DNA of 64,000 nucleotides from Roseomonas sp. (lineage in GTDB: Bacteria; Pseudomonadota; Alphaproteobacteria; Acetobacterales; Acetobacteraceae), in assembly GCA_020249505.1 (NCBI GenBank), contig JADCFN010000051.1, positions 1-64,000 of the forward strand, in the 5' to 3' direction. The position numbers were made by a program, and so were the translations under genes. Under the pieces are notes generated by a model. The model made no database searches. It was not told the DNA's origin and saw only the letters and a list, made by a program, of their open reading frames with translations. Shown one piece after another: positions 47,836 to 58,912 of the stretch; positions within the stretch are counted from its first letter, which is position 1, and each line of letters starts with the position of its first letter.

Positions 47836-48813
47836 TTACTGAACGCTTATCTTCGAGACCTGGATCACTTCGCGCCAGATCGGGACTTCGCGGGCAACAC
47901 GGGCGCGCAGTTCCTCAGGCCCACCACCCACCACCGGGGCGCCGGCTTCTCGGTAGCGCTGCTGAACATCGGGCCGTTGGAGGGCCTTCACCACCTCTCG
48001 CGCCAGCAGGGCCTGGATTGGGGCCGGGGTGGCGGCGGGGGCGAAAAGCGCCAGAAAAGTATCGGAATTGGCATCCTTGATGCCCAATTCTTCCTGGGTT
48101 GGAACATCGGGCAGATCAATCGCGCGCTTGGCGCCAGTTTGCACAATGGCGCGCAATTCGCCTGACCGAAGCTGCGCCATGACCGAACCTTGCGCCGCGC
48201 TGATCACCTGGGTGGTGCCGGCCAGGGCCGCTTGCGTTGCGGGTCCGGCGCCGCTGAAGGGCACATGCTGCATTTCAAACCCGGCGCGAAGCTTCAGCAA
48301 TTCGCCGGCCAGATGCGGCGTGGTGCCGATCCCGGGGCTGGCATAGTTGAACTTATCGGGGCTGGCCTTGGCCTGGGTGATCAGGTCCTGCAGAGAGGCG
48401 ATGCCGCCATTCGGGCGCACCGCCAGCACATTGGGCGAAGCGCCAAGCGTGCTGATGGGCGCGAAATCCCGGAAGGGGTCATAGGGTGGGTTGCGATAAA
48501 GGCTGGGGTTCACCACGAAGGCGCTGGAGGTTACCAGCAGCGTATAACCATCAGGCGCCGCGCGGGCGACATGGCCAATGCCGATATTGGCCCCGGCGCC
48601 GCCACGGTTTTCGATCACGACCGGCTTGCCCAAAGCCTCACTGAGTGGGGGGGCCAGGATTCGGGCCAGGATATCGGTGGCACCGCCCGGCGGAAAACTC
48701 ACCGTCAGCGTGATGGCGCGTTCGGGAAAGGCAGCATGGGCAGGGCGGAGCGGCAGCAGCGCAGCGGTGGCGCCGGCCAAAAGCGCCGTGCGGCGGGTCA
48801 TGTTGTGCGTCAT
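47836..48813 (-). CDS. Bug-family tripartite tricarboxylate transporter binding protein
   Basis: A 325-residue periplasmic solute-binding protein of the TctC/Bug family. Signal peptide with Arg pair MTRRTALLAGATAALLPLRPAHA; mature start AFPERAITLTVSFPPGGATDILARIL with the PPGG loop; then PVVIENRGGAGANIGIGHVARAAPDGYTLLV, the Bug signature. Usually binds carboxylates or aromatic acids. The partner TctA/TctB genes are not here, as is common for orphan Bug proteins. The gene stops two bases after the convergent tetR-like gene ends. Confidence 0.93.
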   Translation of the reverse strand: MTHNMTRRTALLAGATAALLPLRPAHAAFPERAITLTVSFPPGGATDILARILAPPLSEALGKPVVIENRGGAGANIGIGHVARAAPDGYTLLVTSSAFVVNPSLYRNPPYDPFRDFAPISTLGASPNVLAVRPNGGIASLQDLITQAKASPDKFNYASPGIGTTPHLAGELLKLRAGFEMQHVPFSGAGPATQAALAGTTQVISAAQGSVMAQLRSGELRAIVQTGAKRAIDLPDVPTQEELGIKDANSDTFLALFAPAATPAPIQALLAREVVKALQRPDVQQRYREAGAPVVGGGPEELRARVAREVPIWREVIQVSKISVQ

Positions 48814-48840
48814 GGGCCGGATGTTTCCTTTTGTCGTTTG

Positions 48841-48867
48841 GGCTTGAAACCCTTGGCTTGAAACCCT
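48841..48867. repeat. Two tandem 13-bp repeats
   Basis: GGCTTGAAACCCT occurs at 48841-48853 and 48855-48867, a 14-bp period, upstream of the Bug gene and ahead of the ATP synthase operon. The spacing suggests a binding site or slippage; nothing else supports either. The rest of the 240-bp gap to atpH holds no gene that I see. Confidence 0.45.
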
Positions 48868-49055
48868 GCGTGTGGCGGGGAAGCACTGTCAAGCAGGTCA
48901 AGGCAAAAGGAATTTGTGCAATTCGTTCGAAAGCGGGCGGAAAATGACGCGCGCTCGGTTGCGGTGCGGTAAACCCTATGGTAACGCCCGGCCGCGTTCG
49001 GGAGGCTCTCCCGGCCCCTCGTCAATATCGCGCAAGAACAGGACCGGGATCACCC

Positions 49056-49661
49056 GTGGCTGCCACAGATCAAACCCTTGATAAGGCCTCGCCTTCGGCG
49101 CCAAGCGCTGTGGGCGTTTCCGCGCGCTACGCCAAGGCGCTGCTAGACCTTGCTGATGACAAGCGCGCGACCGATCCCGGCGCGGTGGACCGTATCGGCA
49201 CGGAGCTTGAAGCCCTTTTCGCGCTCTGCCGCGACAATGCCGATATGCATGGCTTCATCGCCGATCCGCGCTTCAATACCGCGATCCAGCGGGAGCGCAT
49301 GTTCAAGGTGCTGGAAAGCGCCGGCATCACCGGTGAGGTGCGGAATCTGGTTGGCGTATTGATCGCCAATCGGCGCCTTTCGGCCCTGCCCGCCGTGGCG
49401 CAAGCCTTTGGTGCCCTGATTGCTGCCCGCCGCGGCCAGCAAACGGCTGAAGTCACCACCGCCCATGCGCTGACCGATACGCAGCGCGCTCAGATTGCAG
49501 CGCGGCTGACGGAAGCGGGCTATTCCAATGTTCGCCTGTCTGAGACAGTGGACAAATCCATCCTGGGTGGGCTGATCGTTCGGATCGGTTCCCGCCTTTA
49601 CGACAATTCCATCAAATCCAAGTTGCAACGTTTGCAATACGCCATGAAGGGGGCTGCCTGA
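49056..49661 (+). CDS. atpH: F1 ATP synthase subunit delta
   Basis: Peripheral stalk subunit, 201 residues, joining F1 to the b subunits. Conserved parts: [16 protein letters not shown] at the N-terminus, [20 protein letters not shown], and the C-terminal [29 protein letters not shown]-type sequence ([19 protein letters not shown]). The GTG at 49056 follows GGACCGGGA and is preferred; an upstream ATG at 48978 would add an atypical basic extension. First gene of the five-gene F1 operon; the F0 genes are elsewhere, as is usual for alphaproteobacteria. Confidence 0.93.
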   Translation: MAATDQTLDKASPSAPSAVGVSARYAKALLDLADDKRATDPGAVDRIGTELEALFALCRDNADMHGFIADPRFNTAIQRERMFKVLESAGITGEVRNLVGVLIANRRLSALPAVAQAFGALIAARRGQQTAEVTTAHALTDTQRAQIAARLTEAGYSNVRLSETVDKSILGGLIVRIGSRLYDNSIKSKLQRLQYAMKGAA

Positions 49662-49663
49662 CC

Positions 49664-51196
49664 ATGGAAATCCGTCCGGCTGAAATTTCGGAAATCCTCA
49701 AGCAGCAGATCGCTGGCTTTGACGCTGAAGCGAATGTCGCTGAGGTCGGCACTGTGCTGACCGTGGGCGATGGCATCGCCCGGGTCTATGGCCTGCAGAA
49801 TGTCATGGCCGGTGAGCTGGTGGATTTCCCAGCTTCCGGCGTGAAGGGCATGGCGCTGAACCTTGAAACCGACAATGTCGGCGTGGTGATTTTCGGCTCT
49901 GACCTTACGGTGCGCGAAGGCGATACGGTCAGCCGTACCGGTGACATTGTTGACGTGCCCGTGGGCAAGGGCCTGCTGGGCCGCGTTGTGGATGGCCTTG
50001 GCAACCCCATTGACGGCAAGGGCCCGCTGACCGACGTGGTGCGCATGCGCGCTGAGGTGAAGGCGCCTGGCATCATTCCGCGCAAGTCCGTGCATGAACC
50101 GATGCAGACCGGCATCAAGGCGATTGACGCGCTGATCCCGATTGGCCGTGGCCAGCGTGAACTGATCATCGGTGACCGCCAGACCGGCAAGACCGCCGTT
50201 ATCGTGGACACCATCATCAACCAGAAGACCATCAATGCTGGTGATGATGAATCGAAGAAGCTTTATTGCATCTACGTCGCCATCGGTCAGAAGCGCTCCA
50301 CTGTCGCCCAGTTGGTGAAGACGCTGGAAGAACAGGGCGCGCTGCAATATTCCATCATTGTCGCCGCTACCGCTTCCGATCCGGCGCCGATGCAGTTCCT
50401 GGCCCCCTATACGGGCTGCGCCATGGGTGAGTATTTCCGCGACAATGGCATGCATGCGGTCATTTTCTATGATGACCTTTCCAAGCAGGCGGTTGCCTAT
50501 CGTCAGATGTCGCTGCTGCTGCGTCGTCCGCCAGGCCGCGAAGCCTATCCGGGTGACGTCTTCTATCTGCATTCGCGCCTGTTGGAGCGTGCGGCGAAGA
50601 TGGGCGATGATGCCGGCAATGGTTCATTGACCGCGCTGCCCGTCATTGAAACCCAGGCGGGTGACGTTTCAGCCTATATTCCGACGAATGTGATTTCGAT
50701 CACGGATGGTCAGATCTTCCTGGAAACGGAATTGTTCTTCAAGGGCATCCGCCCTGCCGTGAACGTTGGTCTTTCGGTGTCCCGCGTTGGTTCCGCCGCG
50801 CAGATCAAGGCGATGAAGCAGGTGGCCGGCAAGATCAAGTTGGAACTGGCGCAGTACCGCGAAATGGCGGCATTCGCTCAGTTCTCCTCGGATCTGGACG
50901 CTTCCACCCAGGCGCTGCTGGCGCGCGGCGCGCGTTTGACTGAGCTGCTGAAGCAGCCGCAGTTCAAGCCGGTTGCGGTTGAAGAACAGGTCATTGCGAT
51001 TTTCGCTGGTACCCGTGGTTATCTGGATCGCCTGCCCTTGAACAAGGTGGGTGAATTCGAAAGCCGCCTGCTTGGTGAATTGAAGGCGACCGCGCCGGAT
51101 ATCGTGACCAGCATCCGCAATGATCGTGAGATCAAAAAGGATACGGAAGCGAAGCTCGTTGCCTTCCTTGACAGCTTCGCCAAGTCCTTCGCCTGA
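49664..51196 (+). CDS. atpA: F1 ATP synthase subunit alpha
   Basis: Regulatory, non-catalytic nucleotide-binding subunit, 510 residues. [20 protein letters not shown] at the start, the P-loop [10 protein letters not shown] and [22 protein letters not shown] near the C-terminal domain are characteristic. Starts two bases after the atpH stop, consistent with coupling. Confidence 0.99.
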   Translation: MEIRPAEISEILKQQIAGFDAEANVAEVGTVLTVGDGIARVYGLQNVMAGELVDFPASGVKGMALNLETDNVGVVIFGSDLTVREGDTVSRTGDIVDVPVGKGLLGRVVDGLGNPIDGKGPLTDVVRMRAEVKAPGIIPRKSVHEPMQTGIKAIDALIPIGRGQRELIIGDRQTGKTAVIVDTIINQKTINAGDDESKKLYCIYVAIGQKRSTVAQLVKTLEEQGALQYSIIVAATASDPAPMQFLAPYTGCAMGEYFRDNGMHAVIFYDDLSKQAVAYRQMSLLLRRPPGREAYPGDVFYLHSRLLERAAKMGDDAGNGSLTALPVIETQAGDVSAYIPTNVISITDGQIFLETELFFKGIRPAVNVGLSVSRVGSAAQIKAMKQVAGKIKLELAQYREMAAFAQFSSDLDASTQALLARGARLTELLKQPQFKPVAVEEQVIAIFAGTRGYLDRLPLNKVGEFESRLLGELKATAPDIVTSIRNDREIKKDTEAKLVAFLDSFAKSFA

Positions 51197-51221
51197 ATCG
51201 GGGCCTTCGGGAGAGTAATCA

Positions 51222-52094
51222 ATGCCCAGCCTGAAGAGCCTCCGCCTGCGGATCAATAGCGTGAAATCCACGCGCAAGATCACGCAGGCGATGAAGATGG
51301 TGGCGGCGGCCAAGCTGCGCCGGGCGCAAAGCCAGGCTGAAGCTGCACGCCCCTATGCTGATCGCATGGAGCGGATGCTGGCATCCCTTGGTGCCTCGGT
51401 CGCTGGTTCGCCGGATGCGCCGAAGCTGCTGGTCGGTACCGGCGCGGATAAGGTGCATTTGCTGGTGGTGGTAACGGCCGAGCGCGGTCTTTGCGGTGGC
51501 TTCAACACCAATGTCGGCCGCTTCGCCCGCGCCCAGGTGCGCGCGCTGGAAGCCGAAGGCAAGACGGTGAAGATCATCACGGTTGGCCGTAAGGGTGCGG
51601 TCTATCTGAAGCGTGACTTCGCCAGTCGTTTCGTGATGGAATTCAGCTTCGCCAATAAGAAGCGTATCGGTTACGAAGATGCTTCCGAGGTCGCGGCCAA
51701 GATCAGCGAAATGCTGGATGCCGGCCAGTTCGATGTCTGCACGCTGATCTATAACCGCTTCCGGAATGTGATCAGCCAAACGCCGGTGGGCCAACAGCTT
51801 ATCCCCGCGCCGCTGCCCGAAGTTTCGGCTGAAGGCGGCGCGCAATATGAATTCGAACCGGCTGAGGAAGAAATTCTCGCGCGGCTCTTGCCGCAGAACC
51901 TCGCCATTCAGATCTATCGTGCCCTGCTCGACAATGCGGCCGGCTTCTATGGCAGCCAGATGACTGCCATGGACAATGCCACGCGCAATGCGGGCGAGAT
52001 GATCAATAAGCTTACGCTGAATTACAACCGCACACGTCAAGCGAACATCACCCGAGAGCTGATTGAAATCATCTCCGGCGCTGAAGCGCTTTAA
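51222..52094 (+). CDS. atpG: F1 ATP synthase subunit gamma
   Basis: Central rotor shaft, 290 residues. [35 protein letters not shown] is the typical N-terminal helix, [19 protein letters not shown] follows, and the C-terminal helix [40 protein letters not shown] completes the coiled coil that turns inside the alpha-beta hexamer. 25 bp after atpA. Confidence 0.99.
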   Translation: MPSLKSLRLRINSVKSTRKITQAMKMVAAAKLRRAQSQAEAARPYADRMERMLASLGASVAGSPDAPKLLVGTGADKVHLLVVVTAERGLCGGFNTNVGRFARAQVRALEAEGKTVKIITVGRKGAVYLKRDFASRFVMEFSFANKKRIGYEDASEVAAKISEMLDAGQFDVCTLIYNRFRNVISQTPVGQQLIPAPLPEVSAEGGAQYEFEPAEEEILARLLPQNLAIQIYRALLDNAAGFYGSQMTAMDNATRNAGEMINKLTLNYNRTRQANITRELIEIISGAEAL

Positions 52095-53537
<1,443 letters not shown>

Positions 53538-53542
53538 TCACC

Positions 53543-53953
53543 ATGGCGAGTTTCCAACTCGAACTCGTATCGCCGGAAAAGCTGCTGCTCTCCCGCGCGG
53601 TGGAGATGGTGGTATTCCCGGCAGCGGAAGGCGAAATGGGCGTGCTGGCTGGCCATGCGCCCATGATCGTGGCACTGCGCGGCGGCGTGATTTCTGTCCG
53701 TGAGGGCGGCAAGGTGACGGAACAGCTTTTCGTGGCCGGTGGGTTTGCGGAAGTGGCTGCGGATCGCGTGACGATCCTTGCGGATGAGGCAACGCCGCTT
53801 GCCTCGCTATCCAAATCCGATGCTGAGGCTCGATTGGCGGAGGCTGAGGCGGCCTTTACTTCCGCTGCAAATGAAACGCCGGAAAAGCGCGAAGTTGCCA
53901 TGGAGCGGTTGCTTGCCGCACGGGTGATGGTTGAAGCGGCGATGGCGGCCTGA
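53543..53953 (+). CDS. atpC: F1 ATP synthase subunit epsilon
   Basis: Rotor subunit that can inhibit ATP hydrolysis, 136 residues. The beta-sandwich FQLELVSPEKLLLSRAVEMVVFPAAEGEMGVLAGHAPMIVALRGGVI is typical; the C-terminal helical hairpin has the Ala/Glu-rich segments SDAEARLAEAEAAFTSAANETPEKREVAMERLLAARVMVEAA. Five bases after atpD and followed by a terminator. Confidence 0.97.
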   Translation: MASFQLELVSPEKLLLSRAVEMVVFPAAEGEMGVLAGHAPMIVALRGGVISVREGGKVTEQLFVAGGFAEVAADRVTILADEATPLASLSKSDAEARLAEAEAAFTSAANETPEKREVAMERLLAARVMVEAAMAA

Positions 53954-53978
53954 AGGCCAACGCATTGTGACGTTTCGG

Positions 53979-54010
53979 CGGGCGGGTCTTGGATCCGCCC
54001 GTTTCTTTTT
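53979..54010 (+). terminator. Intrinsic terminator of the atp operon
   Basis: CGGGCGG (53979-53985) and CCGCCCG (53995-54001) form a 7-bp stem with a nine-base loop, followed by TTTCTTTTT. It lies 26 bp after the atpC stop and ends the F1 operon. Confidence 0.85.
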
Positions 54011-54118
54011 GGGGTAGGTTTCGTGCAACCCTGCCTTGAAACCGCCGCATCTTGGCACAAGAACATAGTCTGAATGGGTCGTTAAGGCCCCTCATGGCAA
54101 GGCGCTCGGGGTAGGTTC

Positions 54119-54979
54119 ATGAAGCATTGGCATATTGATGAGCTTGGTTGGGATCGCTTCGACCCTTCCAAGGTTGATCCTGAAATCGTGCCGCTGATCA
54201 AGGCTGCCGCGATGGTGGAACGCAATGCGGCGGATTACGTGACCTACCTCACGCGCGTTTTCGCCGATGATCCGGATTTCATCGCGGCTGTCGAACATTG
54301 GGGCGTGGAAGAAACCCAGCATGGCGATGCGCTGGGCCGTTGGGGCATGTTGGCTGATCCTGCTTGGGATTTCACGGCCGCGTTTGAACGCTATCGCGCT
54401 GGCTATAAAATTCAATTGGATGCGGAAGCTTCCATTCGTGGCAGCCGTACAGGCGAATTGATCGCGCGTTGCATGGTGGAAACCGGCACCAGCAGCTATT
54501 ACACCGCCCTTGGTGAAGCCACCGAAGAACCCGCGCTGAAGCAGGTCTGCCGGCTGATCGCGGCCGATGAATACCGCCACTTCAAGCTGTTTTATGATCA
54601 TATGAAGCGCTATCTGGCGCGCGAGAATCTCTCCTTCTCCAAGCGCCTGCGCGTGGCCTTGGGCCGCATTGGGGAGACAGAGGATGATGAACTCGCCTTC
54701 GCCTTCCACAGCGCCAATGAAGCTGAGGGCACGCCTTACGACCATGAACGCTCCACCACCGCCTATATGGGGCGCGCGATTGGGTTTTATCGCTTTAACC
54801 ATATCGAACGCGGCATGGGGATGATCTTCAAGACCATCGGGCTTGCTCCGCGTGGGCGGATTTCTGACATGGCGGCCAAGGCTTCCTGGCGGCTGCTGCA
54901 ATGGCGGCGGGACAAGTATCGCGCGGCGCTGGCGAAATACGCCGATGAAAACACGGTGCCTTTCAAGCGGGCGGCCTGA
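54119..54979 (+). CDS. Ferritin-like diiron protein
   Basis: A 286-residue protein with the two-motif carboxylate diiron pattern of the ferritin-like superfamily: a first helix with E (AAAMVERNAADYVTYL) and the motif EETQH (61-65 region), then a second pair with MVETGTSSYY and ADEYRHFKLFYDHM. The first half is close to acyl-ACP desaturase or rubrerythrin-type folds. I cannot name the substrate. It is a stand-alone gene between the atp operon and ilvC, and a similar protein is common in Acetobacteraceae. C-terminus is basic. Confidence 0.8.
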   Translation: MKHWHIDELGWDRFDPSKVDPEIVPLIKAAAMVERNAADYVTYLTRVFADDPDFIAAVEHWGVEETQHGDALGRWGMLADPAWDFTAAFERYRAGYKIQLDAEASIRGSRTGELIARCMVETGTSSYYTALGEATEEPALKQVCRLIAADEYRHFKLFYDHMKRYLARENLSFSKRLRVALGRIGETEDDELAFAFHSANEAEGTPYDHERSTTAYMGRAIGFYRFNHIERGMGMIFKTIGLAPRGRISDMAAKASWRLLQWRRDKYRAALAKYADENTVPFKRAA

Positions 54980-55050
54980 CCTGCTGGCAATTCCGGCAGA
55001 TAAAACGCGCGGCTGATGCATTCAGCATCTTGTCGGCAAGCGCAAAATAA

Positions 55051-56178
<1,128 letters not shown>

Positions 56179-56211
56179 AGCAGGCTTTGCGTTTTGGATC
56201 AGGTTTGATCG

Positions 56212-56245
56212 GGGCCGCCTGGGCATTCGGGCGGCCCTTTTTCTT
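56212..56245 (+). terminator. Intrinsic terminator of ilvC
   Basis: GGGCCGCC (56212-56219) and GGCGGCCC (56230-56237) form an 8-bp GC stem followed by TTTTTCTT, 33 bp after the ilvC stop and just before the SMR gene start. Confidence 0.9.
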
Positions 56246-56256
56246 GGATGGAACAA

Positions 56257-56574
56257 ATGGCCTGGGCTTATCTTTTTCTCGCGGGGCTATGTGAAATCGG
56301 CTGGCCGATTGGCCTCAAGCTTGGGTGGGCTGCAGGCGGGCTGCGCTACGGTTGGCTCGCCTTCGCCATTGCCTGCATTGTCGCGAGTGGCGGGTTGTTG
56401 CTGCTGGCGCTGCGGGAAATTCCTGTCGGTACCGCCTATGCCGTTTGGACTGGCATTGGCGCGGTGGGCGCCTTTCTGGTGGGCATTACGCTATTCGGCG
56501 ATGCAAATACTGCGCTACGCTGGGCTTCCGTGGCGCTGATCACCGCGGGCATTATCGGGTTGAAATTGGCGTGA
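56257..56574 (+). CDS. SMR-family transporter, SugE/Gdx type
   Basis: A 105-residue four-helix membrane protein: MAWAYLFLAGLCEIGWPIGLKLGW with the membrane Glu of the SMR family, then LALREIPVGTAYAVWTGIGAVGAFLVGITLFGD and SVALITAGIIGLKLA. The pattern LALREIPVGTAYAVWTGIG and W-P-I-G-L-K fit SugE-like members, which export guanidinium or quaternary ammonium. ATG 56257 gives the family N-terminus and length; an ATG three codons upstream is alternative. It sits directly after the ilvC terminator, so a promoter must lie within the terminator or readthrough drives it. Confidence 0.88.
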   Translation: MAWAYLFLAGLCEIGWPIGLKLGWAAGGLRYGWLAFAIACIVASGGLLLLALREIPVGTAYAVWTGIGAVGAFLVGITLFGDANTALRWASVALITAGIIGLKLA

Positions 56575-56644
56575 GGAGCATGTCTGAGCCAAGTGGCTTC
56601 ACTTGGCGACTCGGGACATGCGACCAACTAAAGGAGAAGGCGAT

Positions 56645-57586
56645 ATGACCGATACTTCCCATATGATGGCTGCGGATACGGATTATCCGCGCGATTTCCT
56701 GGGCTATGGCGCCAATCCGCCCGACCCGAAATGGCCGAATGGCGCGAAGCTCGCGCTTTCCTTTGTACTGAATTACGAGGAAGGCGGAGAGAATACCGTG
56801 CTGAACGGCGATGCCGGCAGCGAATTGTATTTGCATGAAGTGCCGGGCGGGTCGCCCATATTGGGTGAACGTAATCGTACCGTGGAAAGCCAATTCGATT
56901 ACGGCGCGCGCTCTGGTGTGTGGCGCATTCTGCGTGCCTTTGCTGCGCGCAAGCTGCCATTGACCGTCTATGGTGTGGGCCGCGCGCTGGAATTGAACCC
57001 AACGGTCACGCGCGCCTTCGCCGATGCGGGGCATGAGGTCGCATCCCATGCCTGGCGCTGGATTGATTATCACAGCGTGGATGAAGCGACGGAGCGGGCG
57101 GAAATCGCGCGTTGCGTTGAAGTGATTGAACGCCTGACAGGAACGCGCCCGGTTGGTTGGTATACGGGGCGCATCAGCCCGAATACACGCCGCCTGGTCG
57201 CGGAACATGGTGGGTTCTTGTATGACTCGGATTCATATGCGGATGATCTGCCGTTTTACGTGACGGCAGCCGGCAAGCCGATGCTGATCATTCCCTACAC
57301 GCTCGACAATAACGATATGAAATATGCGGTGCCGCCTGGCTTCACTGCGCCCGATGGCTGGGAACAATATGTCACGGATTCGTTCGAGACCTTGCTCGCG
57401 GAAGGTCGCGCCGGGGCGCCCAAAATGATGTCGGTTGGCTTGCATTGCCGGCTGATCGGCCGGCCAGGGCGTGCGGCGGCGCTGGCGCGGTTTCTGGATC
57501 GCGTGGCGGCGACACCGGATGTTTGGGTGTGTCGTCGCGCCGATATTGCGCGCCATTGGTGGGCGCAGCATCCGCCAAAAGCGTGA
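56645..57586 (+). CDS. puuE: PuuE-type polysaccharide deacetylase (putative allantoinase)
   Basis: A 313-residue NodB-fold protein of the PuuE allantoinase group. The start of the mature pattern, YPRDFLGYGANPPDPKWPNGAKLALSFVLNYEEGGENTVLNGDAGSELYLHEV, and GERNRTVESQFDYGARSGVWRILR, AGHEVASHAWRWIDYHSVDEATERAEI and GWYTGRISPNTRRLVAEHGGFLYDSDSYADDLPFYV match that family. It would hydrolyse allantoin or a related cyclic amide. Preceded by AAAGGAGAAGG. It forms a unit with the cupin and Bug genes downstream. Confidence 0.88.
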   Translation: MTDTSHMMAADTDYPRDFLGYGANPPDPKWPNGAKLALSFVLNYEEGGENTVLNGDAGSELYLHEVPGGSPILGERNRTVESQFDYGARSGVWRILRAFAARKLPLTVYGVGRALELNPTVTRAFADAGHEVASHAWRWIDYHSVDEATERAEIARCVEVIERLTGTRPVGWYTGRISPNTRRLVAEHGGFLYDSDSYADDLPFYVTAAGKPMLIIPYTLDNNDMKYAVPPGFTAPDGWEQYVTDSFETLLAEGRAGAPKMMSVGLHCRLIGRPGRAAALARFLDRVAATPDVWVCRRADIARHWWAQHPPKA

Positions 57587-57597
57587 AGGGAAACGCC

Positions 57598-57915
57598 ATG
57601 TCCTATCCTTTGGAAAAGCGCGAATTGATCGCCGAAGCGCCGGGGCTTCGCATGCAGATCCTCACTTTGGCGGCTGGGCAGGAAGTGCCTTGGCATTGGC
57701 ATAGCGAAGTGACGGATACCTTCTGGTGCATGGATGGACCGATGGTGATTGAAATGCGCGCGCCGCGTGAAAGCGTGGAATTGGCGCCGGGCCAGATGCA
57801 TGCGGTGCCTGCCAAACGCGCGCATCGCGTAACGGGGAAGGATGGTGGGCGCTGCCGCTTTGCCATTCTGCAAGGGGTTGGCACCTATGATTTTCAGCCC
57901 GTAGGTGGTGTGTGA
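57598..57915 (+). CDS. Single-domain cupin protein
   Basis: A 105-residue cupin with LAAGQEVPWHWHSEVTDTFWCMDGPMVIEM, in which HWH and the acidic residue form a likely metal site, and the second motif LAPGQMHAVPAKRAHRVTGKDGG. It begins 12 bases after the puuE-like stop. Could be a small isomerase, dioxygenase or ligand-binding partner of the allantoin pathway; substrate unknown. The start at 57598 is set by the first strand of the barrel. Confidence 0.88.
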   Translation: MSYPLEKRELIAEAPGLRMQILTLAAGQEVPWHWHSEVTDTFWCMDGPMVIEMRAPRESVELAPGQMHAVPAKRAHRVTGKDGGRCRFAILQGVGTYDFQPVGGV

Positions 57916-57944
57916 ATTTCAGACATAGAAGAAGGAAAAATCCC

Positions 57945-58910
57945 ATGTTGCAACGTCGTGCCCTATTCGCGCTGGCCGGAAGCGCGCTGGCTGCCCCTGC
58001 CCTGGCGCAAAGCCGTTATCCCTCGCGGCCCATTCGCGTGATTGTACCCTTCGCCGTCGGTGGCGTGATTGATGTGGTGGCGCGCATCGTGGCGGAGCCT
58101 CTGCCGCGCACCCTGGGCCAGCCTGTGGTTGTGGAAAATCAACCAGGTGCGGGCAGCACCATCGGTGCGCGGGCTGTCGCGCGCGCCGCGCCGGATGGGC
58201 ATACGCTGTTGCTGAATGGTGCCGCGCATAGCGTCATTCCTGCGCTTTATCCTGATGCCGGTTTCGATTCGATCAATGATTTCATTCCGATTTCAACGCT
58301 GGGCGATCAAAGCTTTCTGGTGGCGGTGCATCCATCGCTGCCAGTGCGTGATGTACCGCAGCTATTGGCATGGCTGCGTGACAAGCGCGGAGAAGCAACC
58401 TTCGCCACCACGGGTATTGGCGCTGCTTCACATCTGGCGGGCGAATTGCTGAAGAAGCTCGCCGGTGTGGATTTCACCATTGTGCAATATCGCGGTACGC
58501 CAGCGGCGGTGACAGATTTCATGGCCGGACGCGTGGATTTTATGATTGATAGCCAAACCCTGCTGGCGCCGCTGGTGCGTGATGGCAAGGCGCGCGGCCT
58601 GGCGGTGACAACGCCGCGGCGTTCGCAATTGCTGCCGGAATTCCCGACACTTCAGGAAGCCGGCGTGGCAGGCTACGCGGCTTCATCCTGGCAGGCGCTT
58701 TATGCGCCGGCAGGCACACCAGCCGAGATCATCACCACACTTTCAACGGCAGTAATGGCAGCGCTGAATGATCCCGCCATTCGCCAGCGCTTCGCCGATG
58801 CCGGTATTGATCCCATGCCGAATGATCCCGCTGCCTCCGCGCGCTTCATTCGGGCCGAGACCGACAAATGGGTGCCGATCCTGCGCGCGACAGGCGCGAA
58901 GCCTGGGTGA
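57945..58910 (+). CDS. Bug-family periplasmic substrate-binding protein
   Basis: A 321-residue TctC/Bug binding protein. Signal peptide MLQRRALFALAGSALAAPALAQ; then YPSRPIRVIVPFAVGGVIDVVARI and QPVVVENQPGAGSTIGARAVARAAPDGHTLLL. The start at 57945 is fixed by the signal peptide and GAAGGAAAAA upstream. Third gene of the puuE-cupin-Bug unit, suggesting uptake of the substrate of the deacetylase. No TctAB subunits follow; the next gene is convergent. Confidence 0.93.
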   Translation: MLQRRALFALAGSALAAPALAQSRYPSRPIRVIVPFAVGGVIDVVARIVAEPLPRTLGQPVVVENQPGAGSTIGARAVARAAPDGHTLLLNGAAHSVIPALYPDAGFDSINDFIPISTLGDQSFLVAVHPSLPVRDVPQLLAWLRDKRGEATFATTGIGAASHLAGELLKKLAGVDFTIVQYRGTPAAVTDFMAGRVDFMIDSQTLLAPLVRDGKARGLAVTTPRRSQLLPEFPTLQEAGVAGYAASSWQALYAPAGTPAEIITTLSTAVMAALNDPAIRQRFADAGIDPMPNDPAASARFIRAETDKWVPILRATGAKPG

Positions 58911-58912
58911 AT

